Shown: piece after piece, positions 46,291 to 54,994 of the stretch
Numbering within the stretch: position 1 is the stretch's first letter
Layout of the letters: each line of letters begins with the position of its first letter
Source of the DNA: Holosporaceae bacterium 'Namur'
GTDB taxonomy: Bacteria > Pseudomonadota > Alphaproteobacteria > Rickettsiales > Midichloriaceae
DNA: 64,000 nt
Assembly (NCBI GenBank): GCA_014116815.1
Contig: JACGYV010000001.1
Coordinates: forward strand, 1-64,000
Direction: 5' to 3'
Position numbers and translations under genes: made by a program
The notes under the pieces: generated by a model
What the model was told of the DNA's origin: nothing
Database searches by the model: none
What the model saw: only the letters and a program-made list of their open reading frames with translations

Positions 46291-47835
46291 TTAAATATTA
46301 TTACTTATAACTTCCCGTTCCGATATATAATTTATTACATCTTCTCTGATATTAAAAGCCGCTAAATCAGTTTTAATATCCAACGGAAAGTTATTTTCAT
46401 TAATAATTCTTACCACTCCGTTTGCTGCTCTACGTAAAGCAAACGGATCTTTTGATCCGGTAGGTTTAATATTAATTGCAAACATTTGATTCAAAGTATC
46501 AAGCTTATCCGCCAGTGCTGCAATTGCCGCGACTTTATTAGTCGGGACATAATCATTAGGCCCTAAAGGCTTATAATGATCTTTTATCGTAATTGCCGTA
46601 TCTTCATCCTCCCCATCATTTAATGCGTAATAATACCCCATAATTCCCTGGAGCTCGGGAAACTCCCCTACCATTTCAGTTACAAGATCAGCTTTCATTA
46701 AACTAACCGCTCTTATAACTTTTGCAGTATCAGCCTGTAACTTGTTAGATAATTTTTCAGCGATAGCTTTTACGCTTTCTATCTTATCATAAACACTTCC
46801 GATTTCTTTATGAAAAGTTAAGGCTTTCAGCTGCTCAATTCTTTTTTCCAACTTTATTTTTTTATCATTTTCATAAAAGAACAAGGCATCAAATAACCTT
46901 GCACCCAGCACAGTCTGGTTACCGTGAATGATTTCTTTTCCTTGATCTTGCCCGATAGTATTTGAAACTATGATAAAGTATGGAGCTAATTTTCCGGAAG
47001 TACTATTTCTCAGCATTAAATAGCGCTGATTGTTCCTAAGCGTGGTAATTAATACTTCTTCAGGCAGGGTCATAAATTTTTCATCAATCTGCCCCAAATA
47101 AACTACAGGATATTCAACTAAATTTACTACTTCATTTAAAAGCTCATTATCTTCAATAATGCTTAGATTTTTCCCGGATACGGCTTTTCGGATTTCCTGT
47201 TGTATAATTTCTTTTCTGTTTAATGCATCTAAAATTATAAAATTTTCTTTAAGTAATTTACTGTACTCTATAAGACTTGCAGAGTTAACTGTGATTTCCT
47301 TACCCGCGAGGAATCTATGCCCGTAAGTTTTATTTGAAGCGATTATATGACCGAATTTAACCAGTAATACCTCATTATCGAGCAAACAAACTATTGAATG
47401 CAGCGGCCTTACCCACCTGATATCATAATCCCCCCATCTCATTGATTTTGGCCATATAGCTTGATTTAAGCTAACTTCAACGGTTTCTTCAAGTACTGAT
47501 TTAAAATCGCTTTGAACTCGTTTGAATTTATAAAAATAACATCCTTCCCTTAATTCCAACTCTGATTTGTCAGAAAGATTATATTTCCTCATAAAACCGC
47601 CTAAAGCCGCCTCAGGCGCACTTTCTTTAGGTCCTTTTACTTCCTCCGTCTGTTCCACTACTTCAGTTGATAATCCGTTAATATGGATACAAATCCTTCT
47701 TGGAGTATAAAAAGATTTTGATTCAACTTTTTGCCCTAATTTAGCGACTATATTCTTTTCTAAAGCAGCAGTAAATGCAGCTAGCATTTTAGCCGGCATT
47801 TCCTCGGAAAATAATTCTAATAAAAACTCGCTCAT
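46291..47835 (-). CDS. glyS: Glycyl-tRNA synthetase beta subunit, C-terminally short
   Basis: The N-terminus MSEFLLELFSEEMPAKML and the blocks YTPRRICIHI, MRWGDYDIRWVRPLHSIVCL, TLRNNQRYLMLR, LGARLFDALFFYENDKKIKLE and KPTGSKDPFALRRAANGVVRI identify GlyS. The usual length is about 660-700 residues; this ends at 514, shortly after the 'DP..LRR.A.G..RI' block, with NYISEREVISNNI. The missing part is the C-terminal DALR-like anticodon-binding domain. Only about 100 bp separate it from the next gene and they do not encode the missing domain, so it was deleted or replaced. glyQ is not in the window. Confidence 0.85.
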   Translation of the reverse strand: MSEFLLELFSEEMPAKMLAAFTAALEKNIVAKLGQKVESKSFYTPRRICIHINGLSTEVVEQTEEVKGPKESAPEAALGGFMRKYNLSDKSELELREGCYFYKFKRVQSDFKSVLEETVEVSLNQAIWPKSMRWGDYDIRWVRPLHSIVCLLDNEVLLVKFGHIIASNKTYGHRFLAGKEITVNSASLIEYSKLLKENFIILDALNRKEIIQQEIRKAVSGKNLSIIEDNELLNEVVNLVEYPVVYLGQIDEKFMTLPEEVLITTLRNNQRYLMLRNSTSGKLAPYFIIVSNTIGQDQGKEIIHGNQTVLGARLFDALFFYENDKKIKLEKRIEQLKALTFHKEIGSVYDKIESVKAIAEKLSNKLQADTAKVIRAVSLMKADLVTEMVGEFPELQGIMGYYYALNDGEDEDTAITIKDHYKPLGPNDYVPTNKVAAIAALADKLDTLNQMFAINIKPTGSKDPFALRRAANGVVRIINENNFPLDIKTDLAAFNIREDVINYISEREVISNNI

Positions 47836-47893
47836 ATTATTTCAATTTATTTTATTTGAATAAGAACATTAGCACAAATGCACTAATAATGGA

Positions 47894-48658
47894 TTAAAAA
47901 TTTAATGCTTCCGCCACTTTAAAAGCTCTTCTATGCCAATTTACATTATGAATTCTTAAATAGTCCGCTTGAGTTCTTAGGTAAAGTGAAGCGGTTAAAG
48001 TTTCTAAATCCCTTTCGTGTGGTGGATAATCCGAAACAAGTTCTAAGAAAGATTTGCGGGAATGCCCGATTAGGATCTCGGTACCGAATTTCCTAAACCT
48101 TTCTAAATTTTTCAGTACTTCAAAAGATTGTCTGGGGTTAGTCCCGAAGCCGATTCCCGGATCTATAATCAGCTGATCTAATGCAATACCGTATTTTAAA
48201 CATGCTTCAACTTTCTTTTCAAAACCATATTCAATTTCATTTATATTATTTACTCTGACATTTTTATCTGCAGGTACAACTAAACTATACATTAGTATAT
48301 ATTTTACCTTACTTTCGGCAACCAGCTTCAGCATATTATCATTTAAACCGAAAGATACATCATTAATTATCTCGGCACCATATGATATAGCCTTCTCTGC
48401 CGTTTGATAGTTATATGTATCAACACTTATCGGCTTTTTATCCAGGCATTTTAAAATCGGCTCGAGTATTTTCCATTCATCCTGATGTGTAACGAGCTCT
48501 GCACCATATGTAGTTGAAGCTGCTCCGATATCAACAATATCCGCACCTTCCTCAAAAAGTGTGTAAAGACGGTTTACGGCGTCCTGTGGTACAGCGTATT
48601 TCCCGCCATCCGAGAAAGAATTTAAAGTAACGTTCAGGATTCCAACTAGCTTAGCCAT
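47894..48658 (-). CDS. folP: Dihydropteroate synthase-like protein
   Basis: A 254-residue TIM-barrel enzyme expected to join a pterin pyrophosphate with p-aminobenzoate. The order of motifs is correct: GILNVTLNSFSDGG, then GADIVDIGAASTTYGAE, then SVDTYNYQTAEKA, IINDVSFG, IIDPGIGFG, IGHSRKSF and LRIHNV. Several key positions differ from the family consensus: NVTPDSFSDGG has become NVTLNSFSDGG, the ESTRPG loop has become ASTTYG, and GFGK has become GFGT. The gene overlaps folK by 8 nt, so the pathway context is folate synthesis. Confidence 0.85.
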   Translation of the reverse strand: MAKLVGILNVTLNSFSDGGKYAVPQDAVNRLYTLFEEGADIVDIGAASTTYGAELVTHQDEWKILEPILKCLDKKPISVDTYNYQTAEKAISYGAEIINDVSFGLNDNMLKLVAESKVKYILMYSLVVPADKNVRVNNINEIEYGFEKKVEACLKYGIALDQLIIDPGIGFGTNPRQSFEVLKNLERFRKFGTEILIGHSRKSFLELVSDYPPHERDLETLTASLYLRTQADYLRIHNVNWHRRAFKVAEALNF

Positions 48659-49166
48659 TTATTAATTCTAATTTAGTTTTTTTGACCTTCGATATTTGGT
48701 TAAGATGTAGCTTTTTTAAAGCATACTGTAAAGGCTTATTTGTAATAGGATGAATTAGATTTGCTTCAATTTCGCACGCAGGAACTAAAACAAATTCTCT
48801 CTCCAACATACCCCGATGCGGGACATTAATTTTATTATCATTTATTATATAGTCACCGGCAAGTAAGATATCAATATCAATCACCCTCGGAGACCACCTG
48901 GGTGCGGCTAAGTCTCTTCCTAAATTTGTCTCAATTTGTTTACATACTCCAAGCATATGAAAAGGATCCATATCAGAAAACCCGCTTAGACATAAGTTCA
49001 AAAAATCTTTATCCCATTCAGGATCATAGCCCCTAAGTAACATGGCTTTAGTCTCATAAACCGAGGAAACTTTTAATTCTTTTAAAAATGAAAGTTTGTT
49101 TACTGCTTGTGATAGATAAGAAATTCTATCAAAAAGGTTGGAACCTAAGCTAAAAAGATACTTCAT
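48651..49166 (-). CDS. folK: 2-amino-4-hydroxy-6-hydroxymethyldihydropteridine pyrophosphokinase
   Basis: A 171-residue HPPK that transfers pyrophosphate from ATP to the pterin. LFSLGSNLFDRISYLSQAV is the N-terminal family block, PEWDKDFLNLCL the middle one, and PRWSPRVIDIDILLAGD carries the Mg2+-binding Asp pair. VPHRGMLEREFVLVPACEI completes the signature. It overlaps folP, which acts next in the pathway. Confidence 0.95.
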   Translation of the reverse strand: MKYLFSLGSNLFDRISYLSQAVNKLSFLKELKVSSVYETKAMLLRGYDPEWDKDFLNLCLSGFSDMDPFHMLGVCKQIETNLGRDLAAPRWSPRVIDIDILLAGDYIINDNKINVPHRGMLEREFVLVPACEIEANLIHPITNKPLQYALKKLHLNQISKVKKTKLELING

Positions 49167-49229
49167 AAAAAAACGCTTTTTTGCTTATTATAATAAATAC
49201 TATTGCTATGATCCAGTTTTAAAATGCTT

Positions 49230-49796
49230 TCAAGATATAAGGTTTCCGACTTTGCTTTGCTCAATACTTTCTAAATTAGCAGCGTGCACTGAATCATGCA
49301 TATTTTTTTGCATAGCAATAAAAAATTGGATCAGATAATTAGTAACACTACCTGCTTCCTCAAAGTATTTTTCTTTTGAAGTTGCGTTTGCTAAAATAAT
49401 GCTATCATAAATAAAGGCTAATCTTTCATCGATATCCTTTAAATGTACCCGGAGTTCATGCGCTTCGGAAAGAGAAAATACTTTTCTGAATTCCATAATG
49501 ATTTTTAGAGATTTATCAATTCTATTATATACTTCAAACCTCCTTTGTGCCAAGGATTGTTTTTGGTTACCGATCTTATCGGCGGCAACCCTCTTTATTT
49601 CCTTCAGCTCGTTTCCAACGGATTTACATGTATTACCCACATACTCAAAAGCTCTAATATATATACTAAATGCATTTATCGGGTTATATAAATTATTACT
49701 ACTATAGTTATTTAGTTTATTAGTGTATGAGGGGTTTGCATATTTTGTTTCAGATTTGTCTTCATTGATTGCAAATAAATTAATTCCTGAAATCAT
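49230..49796 (-). CDS. FliS-like flagellar chaperone candidate
   Basis: A 188-residue helical protein placed 19 nt downstream of fliD, where fliS normally lies. It shows NPINAFSIYIRAFEYVGN, an amphipathic helix block IDKSLKIIMEFRKVF, then LKDIDERLAFIYDSIILANA and a last helix NYLIQFFIAMQ, similar in spacing to the four-helix bundle of FliS ('ydgai.fl', 'l..ly.ym...l..an'). Similarity is too weak to name it outright. If it is FliS it would hold unpolymerised flagellin in the cytoplasm. It is longer than typical FliS (about 130 residues) because of an extra N-terminal tail. Confidence 0.5.
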   Translation of the reverse strand: MISGINLFAINEDKSETKYANPSYTNKLNNYSSNNLYNPINAFSIYIRAFEYVGNTCKSVGNELKEIKRVAADKIGNQKQSLAQRRFEVYNRIDKSLKIIMEFRKVFSLSEAHELRVHLKDIDERLAFIYDSIILANATSKEKYFEEAGSVTNYLIQFFIAMQKNMHDSVHAANLESIEQSKVGNLIS

Positions 49797-49815
49797 ATTA
49801 GCTCCCTAATTGGTA

Positions 49816-51633
49816 TTATTTAGTTGAATATTGCTGCTGTGCTTCTAAAAACTCTAATGTAGAATTAAGCTCTCTGAATAAAGCTTCAAGCCTACCATAT
49901 TTTTCCAGCAGGAAATTTCTTTCCTTATCCATAGCTTCGTTCTTTTTTTCAATCTCTTTTTTATATTTTTCTACTGAGTCAGTTAATGTTTTTTGAGCTT
50001 TGATAAAAGCTTCTTCTTTATTAAGCTCACTTATGTAATTGCTGATTTTATCGCCGAACCCTTGAGTTATGGAACTATTAATTGTCTCTACTCCATTACC
50101 TGTATAGGAGAAATCAAAATTCTCCAAAATCGTTCCCGCCATTCCTTGTATATTATATCCTTGTGTGACATCGTCAGGATTTTTCAAAGTTAGGGAAGCA
50201 TTAATCGTAACAGGCGATGCATCGGTCGGCGAGGTATAAGTTACCCGTACTTTATCCTTCGGATCAGCTCTATTGACATCTATATCAAAACTAAATGAAC
50301 TAACATCAATATTAGTTCCCCTTTTCGCACCTAAAGATAAATTATCCGAGTCGGAAGTTAAATTTAATCCGAATAACTTCTTCACATCCTCAATATTATC
50401 GGAAAGTGCGGAATTGAGTTTGTTATCATTTATCACTAAAACGCCTGTATAGTTATTTTCCTGAAAAACGGCGGTTTCTTTTTTAGCGAATGTTATTCCT
50501 ATACTTGCAAGAGTGTTACAATCGGGAAGACCCTCCACTGCTTGGGTAATAATATTTTTAACATTGGATTTAATAGTTTTAACTAATGAATCTTTCTTTA
50601 AATTTGCAAGTCTGGTAGTTTTTTCATCATTAGTTTCATCTTTATCCGGCTTTTGTGCAGCAATAAAATCCTGCTGTTGAATAAAGATTGTAAGTACATT
50701 ATAATTTTCTACAAATTGAGTGATTGAATCATGAACTGGCTTAGTATCAGGGCTAACGCTAACATTAATAATATCCCCTGCTTTAGTCTCTTCCGACAAT
50801 GTAAAAATTATATTATCGATAAAATCGATAATTTTATTTGAAGACCTGGTTACCGTAATACTTCCGTTATAAACCATGACTGCATCTTGAGCGGCTTGTA
50901 CGTCTAAATTCGGGTTATTAGTCGTATCTTGCGTAAAGACGTTGTTTAAAACATTGCTCGAGTCATTCAGGGTATATGCATTTTCCACCCCCGTCAGATT
51001 TGATTCGAGTATAAGCCTATATTGCCCGATATCTGGCTGAATTACTTTAGCGGAAACATTAGTTGTTGAGCTCTTAGCATTAATTTTGTCTTGGATTGTG
51101 CTTAATGAATCTCCCGTATCCAAAGTTATACCAATTCCGTTAATTTGAAAAGTTCCTGCATTAAACTCACCGCTTACTGGTGCGGATGGATCGTTGGTAA
51201 CTCCGTCAGTCTTTGAAGAAAATGCCCAACTTTGCTGCATCTTTGCTTTTGCGATTTTTTGAACTTCAATGCTGAAATTTTCGATCGGTGCTCCGTTTTT
51301 TACACTAATTGAAATAAAGTTATCCGCTGCGGCACCGTTGCCCATGGTTGTGGTTATGTTTCTCTTGGAAAAAATATCATCATTGTTACCCGCTACATTT
51401 TTTAACAAATTTGCAGAAGTCTCCAGGTTTTTTACATATGTGGACATCTCTTTAAACACTAAAGATTTTTTATTAGTTATTGATAACGAATCTTCAATTT
51501 TTTCAATCTCAAGTTTTTTCGGGAAGACCGTGCCTTCGATTATTGACTTAACATCAAGCCCCAGGCTTCCGCCGGTGAGGACTTTTTTCCCTGCAATAGT
51601 ATCAAAATTTCCTAAACTTAACATTGACCCCAT
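49816..51633 (-). CDS. fliD: Flagellar hook-associated protein 2 (filament cap)
   Basis: A 605-residue cap protein that guides flagellin folding at the filament tip. The N-terminal domain has GLDVKSIIEGTVFPKKLEIE and the central part DNFISISVKNGAP and IDFIDNIIFTLSEETKAGD, the last being the FliD 'vdnvieGvtl.L' block. The C-terminal coiled coil (KYKKEIEKKNEAMDKERNFL, then RLEALFRELNSTLEFLEAQQ) is the D0 part. It lies after the flagellin gene with its own space of 93 nt that contains the flagellin terminator. Confidence 0.9.
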   Translation of the reverse strand: MGSMLSLGNFDTIAGKKVLTGGSLGLDVKSIIEGTVFPKKLEIEKIEDSLSITNKKSLVFKEMSTYVKNLETSANLLKNVAGNNDDIFSKRNITTTMGNGAAADNFISISVKNGAPIENFSIEVQKIAKAKMQQSWAFSSKTDGVTNDPSAPVSGEFNAGTFQINGIGITLDTGDSLSTIQDKINAKSSTTNVSAKVIQPDIGQYRLILESNLTGVENAYTLNDSSNVLNNVFTQDTTNNPNLDVQAAQDAVMVYNGSITVTRSSNKIIDFIDNIIFTLSEETKAGDIINVSVSPDTKPVHDSITQFVENYNVLTIFIQQQDFIAAQKPDKDETNDEKTTRLANLKKDSLVKTIKSNVKNIITQAVEGLPDCNTLASIGITFAKKETAVFQENNYTGVLVINDNKLNSALSDNIEDVKKLFGLNLTSDSDNLSLGAKRGTNIDVSSFSFDIDVNRADPKDKVRVTYTSPTDASPVTINASLTLKNPDDVTQGYNIQGMAGTILENFDFSYTGNGVETINSSITQGFGDKISNYISELNKEEAFIKAQKTLTDSVEKYKKEIEKKNEAMDKERNFLLEKYGRLEALFRELNSTLEFLEAQQQYSTK

Positions 51634-51674
51634 TTTTTCCCTATATTTAAATACTTGAACAACTTAAATTTATT

Positions 51675-51711
51675 ATAAAAAAAAGCCCGGGGAGGTATTT
51701 CTCCCCAAGCT
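51675..51711 (-). terminator. Rho-independent terminator of flagellin gene
   Basis: On the minus strand the sequence GCTTGGGGAG-AAATAC-CTCCCCGGGC forms a stem with a 6-bp GC core extended by four weaker pairs. It is followed by eight U residues (A-run 51677-51684). It is 15 nt past the flagellin stop and is the clearest terminator in the window. Confidence 0.85.
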
Positions 51712-51726
51712 TTCTATTTTTAAATA

Positions 51727-54141
51727 TTAACCAAGTAGCTTTAACAAACTTTGCGGTAAGTTATTTACTTGAGCCAATACTGAAATGCTCGCATTCATCT
51801 TAACTTGAGCTAGCCCGAAGTTAGTAGATGATTCGGCAACGTTAGTATCAAGATACACAGCTCTTGCAGCATCAGTGTTTTGAAGAGTAGTTTCAATATT
51901 GGATGCAGCACTGTTAAACCTTGCCTGTTGTGCACCGATACTAGCTCTTTCACCTTTTACGATATCAATTGCAGCATCAATTGCTACTCCGGCTGCTATT
52001 GCACTTTCTTTAGTTTTAAGATCCAGATCTTTACCTGCAAATAGTTTTTCAGTACTTAAATCTCCGAAAGTAACATCGATTGTCTGGTCGGTTTTAGTTC
52101 CGACTTGGAAGCTCATTCCGGCTTGATTCGCTTTAAATGCGGAAAGTAAATCATTCTGTAATGTGTTAACTTCAGTATCAGTTATGAACTTAATATCTTT
52201 ACCCCAAATGATAGAGATCTTCTCATTACTGTCGGTGGTGTTGATAAGCTCAATTTTTTGTCCTTTGGGCGCACTTTCAGTTAAATCCGACTTAGAGAAT
52301 ACTCTCCCGTCACTTAAGGTAATACTGAGTTGAGCCTTCTGGTCATTAGTTTCCGTAGAACCGACAATTTTAATATCCGCAACGTTAATTGCATCAAAGC
52401 TTTTTGAAGTCATAGTGATTACGGTATCTTCAATTGAAGTTCCCTGCGCATCAAAGGTAGAGATATCTCTATTTTGATAGAAATTAAGCGGAGCTACCGC
52501 ATCATTAATCCTTTTAGCGAAATTTTCGGCATTTGCTTCATTTGCAACAGTAACACCGTTGTTAGCAGCTAATTGTAAATCGAAGTAACCGCCTTTACCG
52601 TCTAAATCATTAGATTTCATTCTAATGATATAGTCTGCAGTAGGAGCAGTGTTTTTTACATATGCTTCATAAGTGTAGTCACCGGCTTTTACACTTAGTT
52701 TAACCGCATTACTTCCGGTTTGAACCGCACTAAAACCGTTTAATTTACCCATAAAAGATTTGTTATCACTAATATGAGAGACGTCAAGCCCATCAGAGAC
52801 CCCTGCTGTTCCCGCACTAACCGATATGCTTGTAGTATCGATTACCATAACTGCACCGTTAGCCGAGCTTGTCGTACCTTTTGCGGTAGTTTTAATTTGT
52901 AGGTTGCCGGAATCCAATCTGGCTTCATAAATATAGTTGGCAATATTAGAATCTTTAGAGTTATTTAAATATGTTGCAATATTTTTTAAAGTTTCCAAAT
53001 CGCTTGTCTTACTTCTTAAAATTTGTGATTCAGGAGTTTCCACCTTATCTTTTAAAGTAAGCTTTGTTCCGAATGCACTTATAACATCATCATTTGCTAA
53101 ATCCGATGCATTTACGGTCACCCAATCTGAAGTTGCAGTAGTTTGAGTTAAGGTCTTAAGAATATTATCACCGATTGTACCTTGCACGCTTACCGAGCTT
53201 CTACCTAAAGACCCGGTAGTAGCTCCTGCGGAATAATAACCGGCTAAAGTTCCGGCAGTGGCATTATCAACTGTATATGAACTAGCACCTGCCGAAGTAG
53301 ATACCATGTACTCCATTGAGTTTGCTACACCGCCTGCGGTTACCTTGAATGAGCCTGCAACACCTTCTTTTTTACTGGTAATAGTTAAAGTGTCACCGTT
53401 AGCAGTTGCAACCAGATCAGATAGCCTTGCCGCATTTTGCTCAGTCATTGTTGAGTGATAATCAGCACCAACATTGTTAATAATGTTAGCAATGGTACTT
53501 GCTTTAGTAGTAGTTAATGTTCCGTCAACTACTATATTAGCACCTGTTACAACTGTTGCAGCACCGGTAAAGTCGAAATCAAATGCGACACCATTTATAT
53601 TTAAAGCTGCTGCTGCGTTAGCAGTACCAACGGTTGCGGTAAAAGTTATATTTGCGGAAGCGGTTGCCCCTTCACTAGCGGAAGCGGTATTTGATTCTAC
53701 ACCCTTACCGTTTGAAACAGAACCGCCAAGCAATTCTATATTATTAAATGTAGTGGTTTTTACAAGACGATTTTGTTCCCCCTTAAGCTGTTGAAACTCT
53801 TGGTCAAAATATCCTCTTTCAACATCCGAAGAGCTTCCCATTGCAGCTTGCATGGTAAGTTCTTTCATTCTTGTTAAACCATCCAGAATCCCGGTTGCCG
53901 CGCCGTCAGCCACCCCGAGCACTGCATTTGCCTGCCCTGTCGCCGTTAAAGCGGTTTTAAGTGCAGTCATGCTTATTTTTAAACCGGTACCAACCGATAA
54001 ACCTGCCGCATCATCCGATGCTTTAGTAATTCTTTCTCCCGTTGATAATTGCTTAGCGGCTTTTGCGATTGCACTGCTGGTTTTACCTATTGTTGCGCCC
54101 GTAGTGTTCGCAATTAAATTCGAACTAATTGAAGTTGTCAT
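51727..54141 (-). CDS. fliC: Flagellin
   Basis: An 804-residue filament subunit. The N-terminal D0/D1 part is canonical: TTSISSNLIANTTGATIGKT, QLSTGERITKASDDAAGLSV and LDGLTRMKELTMQAAMGS. The C-terminal part has AIDIVKGERASIGAQQARFN, SAASNIETTLQNTDAARAVY and NLPQSLLKLLG at the end. The central 500 or so residues are a Ser/Thr/Ala-rich, low-Cys surface domain. Flagellins of 280-500 residues are more common, so the variable region is large. AGGA precedes ATG 54141. fliD follows downstream. Its C-terminal helices are intact, so it should polymerise. Confidence 0.95.
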   Translation of the reverse strand: MTTSISSNLIANTTGATIGKTSSAIAKAAKQLSTGERITKASDDAAGLSVGTGLKISMTALKTALTATGQANAVLGVADGAATGILDGLTRMKELTMQAAMGSSSDVERGYFDQEFQQLKGEQNRLVKTTTFNNIELLGGSVSNGKGVESNTASASEGATASANITFTATVGTANAAAALNINGVAFDFDFTGAATVVTGANIVVDGTLTTTKASTIANIINNVGADYHSTMTEQNAARLSDLVATANGDTLTITSKKEGVAGSFKVTAGGVANSMEYMVSTSAGASSYTVDNATAGTLAGYYSAGATTGSLGRSSVSVQGTIGDNILKTLTQTTATSDWVTVNASDLANDDVISAFGTKLTLKDKVETPESQILRSKTSDLETLKNIATYLNNSKDSNIANYIYEARLDSGNLQIKTTAKGTTSSANGAVMVIDTTSISVSAGTAGVSDGLDVSHISDNKSFMGKLNGFSAVQTGSNAVKLSVKAGDYTYEAYVKNTAPTADYIIRMKSNDLDGKGGYFDLQLAANNGVTVANEANAENFAKRINDAVAPLNFYQNRDISTFDAQGTSIEDTVITMTSKSFDAINVADIKIVGSTETNDQKAQLSITLSDGRVFSKSDLTESAPKGQKIELINTTDSNEKISIIWGKDIKFITDTEVNTLQNDLLSAFKANQAGMSFQVGTKTDQTIDVTFGDLSTEKLFAGKDLDLKTKESAIAAGVAIDAAIDIVKGERASIGAQQARFNSAASNIETTLQNTDAARAVYLDTNVAESSTNFGLAQVKMNASISVLAQVNNLPQSLLKLLG

Positions 54142-54234
54142 AATTTTTTTCCTACTTGGATTTTTTTGATTGAGACTAATGTCTCTGTAGTAGATAAAGA
54201 TTAAATTTATATTGAAACTTTACCTAATAATTTA

Positions 54235-54263
54235 ATGTTAATTCTAAAACGAACTTATGGCAA
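54235..54263 (-). promoter_or_regulatory. Candidate sigma70-type promoter of flagellin gene
   Basis: On the minus strand TTGCCA (54263-54258) and TAACAT (54240-54235) are 17 nt apart, about 90 nt upstream of the flagellin ATG. I did not find a good sigma28 consensus. The match is moderate and the region is A/T-rich. Confidence 0.3.
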
Positions 54264-54344
54264 TATATTTTTATCAACTTTTTAAAAGAACAAGGAGCTT
54301 TCTTAACTTTTCTTTAATATATGCCCAGTATATCAGTTTATATA

Positions 54345-54830
54345 TCATTCCTCTTTATCGCTGATTGTAATTCTTCTATTTAAAAAGAATTCATTTTTTT
54401 TAAGAGAGGCTTTCAGCTTTATTTCCCATTGTCCCTGAAGAGGCAGCTGTACTTTGTTTGAATACCTTCCCGAAGAAATCTCTTCCAGCTTCACAACCGT
54501 ATCATACTTATCAGTTACCGGCCGCATAATGCGCACTTCAACTTCAGCATCCTTAACCGGACGATATTTCTTATCAAAAAGTGTAAAATCAAGTTCGACT
54601 AAGTTTTTTCCAACTAAATAATATCTAAGATTACCGATCCACCCCAGTTTCTTTTGCGCTTCGTTTTCTTTAATTACCCGGTTATAATCCACCCCTTTCT
54701 GATAAGCATTTTCCGTAATAATCCCATTATACGAATTTTTGGAAATATAAATAAAGATTGAATCTAAGGTCACATAAAGAAGTATGAAGGCAATAAATAA
54801 ATATGGTATTATTGATTTTTTGGTTTCCAT
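54345..54830 (-). CDS. fixH: FixH-family protein
   Basis: A 161-residue protein with one N-terminal membrane segment (about residues 8-27), then GIITENAYQKGVDYNRVIKE, the family's signature before a periplasmic beta domain (KDAEVEVRIMRPV, SSGRYSNKVQLPLQGQWEIKLKASL). FixH helps assemble cbb3 oxidase, probably in copper delivery, and normally sits with fixG, fixI and fixS. None of these are here; the gene is between two flagellin genes. ATG 54830 is preferred to an upstream TTG because it gives a short cytoplasmic tail before the membrane segment. Confidence 0.85.
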   Translation of the reverse strand: METKKSIIPYLFIAFILLYVTLDSIFIYISKNSYNGIITENAYQKGVDYNRVIKENEAQKKLGWIGNLRYYLVGKNLVELDFTLFDKKYRPVKDAEVEVRIMRPVTDKYDTVVKLEEISSGRYSNKVQLPLQGQWEIKLKASLKKNEFFLNRRITISDKEE

Positions 54831-54994
54831 AGCATGCTCTTTTAAAATATGGCGCACCAAGATGCTTTAATATAGGAAATACTACATGCATAATATAAAA
54901 GCAATATTTTGCTGATTAAATTTTTAGGCCGGCTTACTTAGCAACCGATTGTTTTTATATAACAGCCGGTTGCCAGATAGCATTATCAGAAAAT

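Noticed and set aside
51899..54169. Several plus-strand open frames across the flagellin gene
   Set aside because: They are antisense to a clear flagellin and translate to low-complexity Val/Ala-rich sequence.
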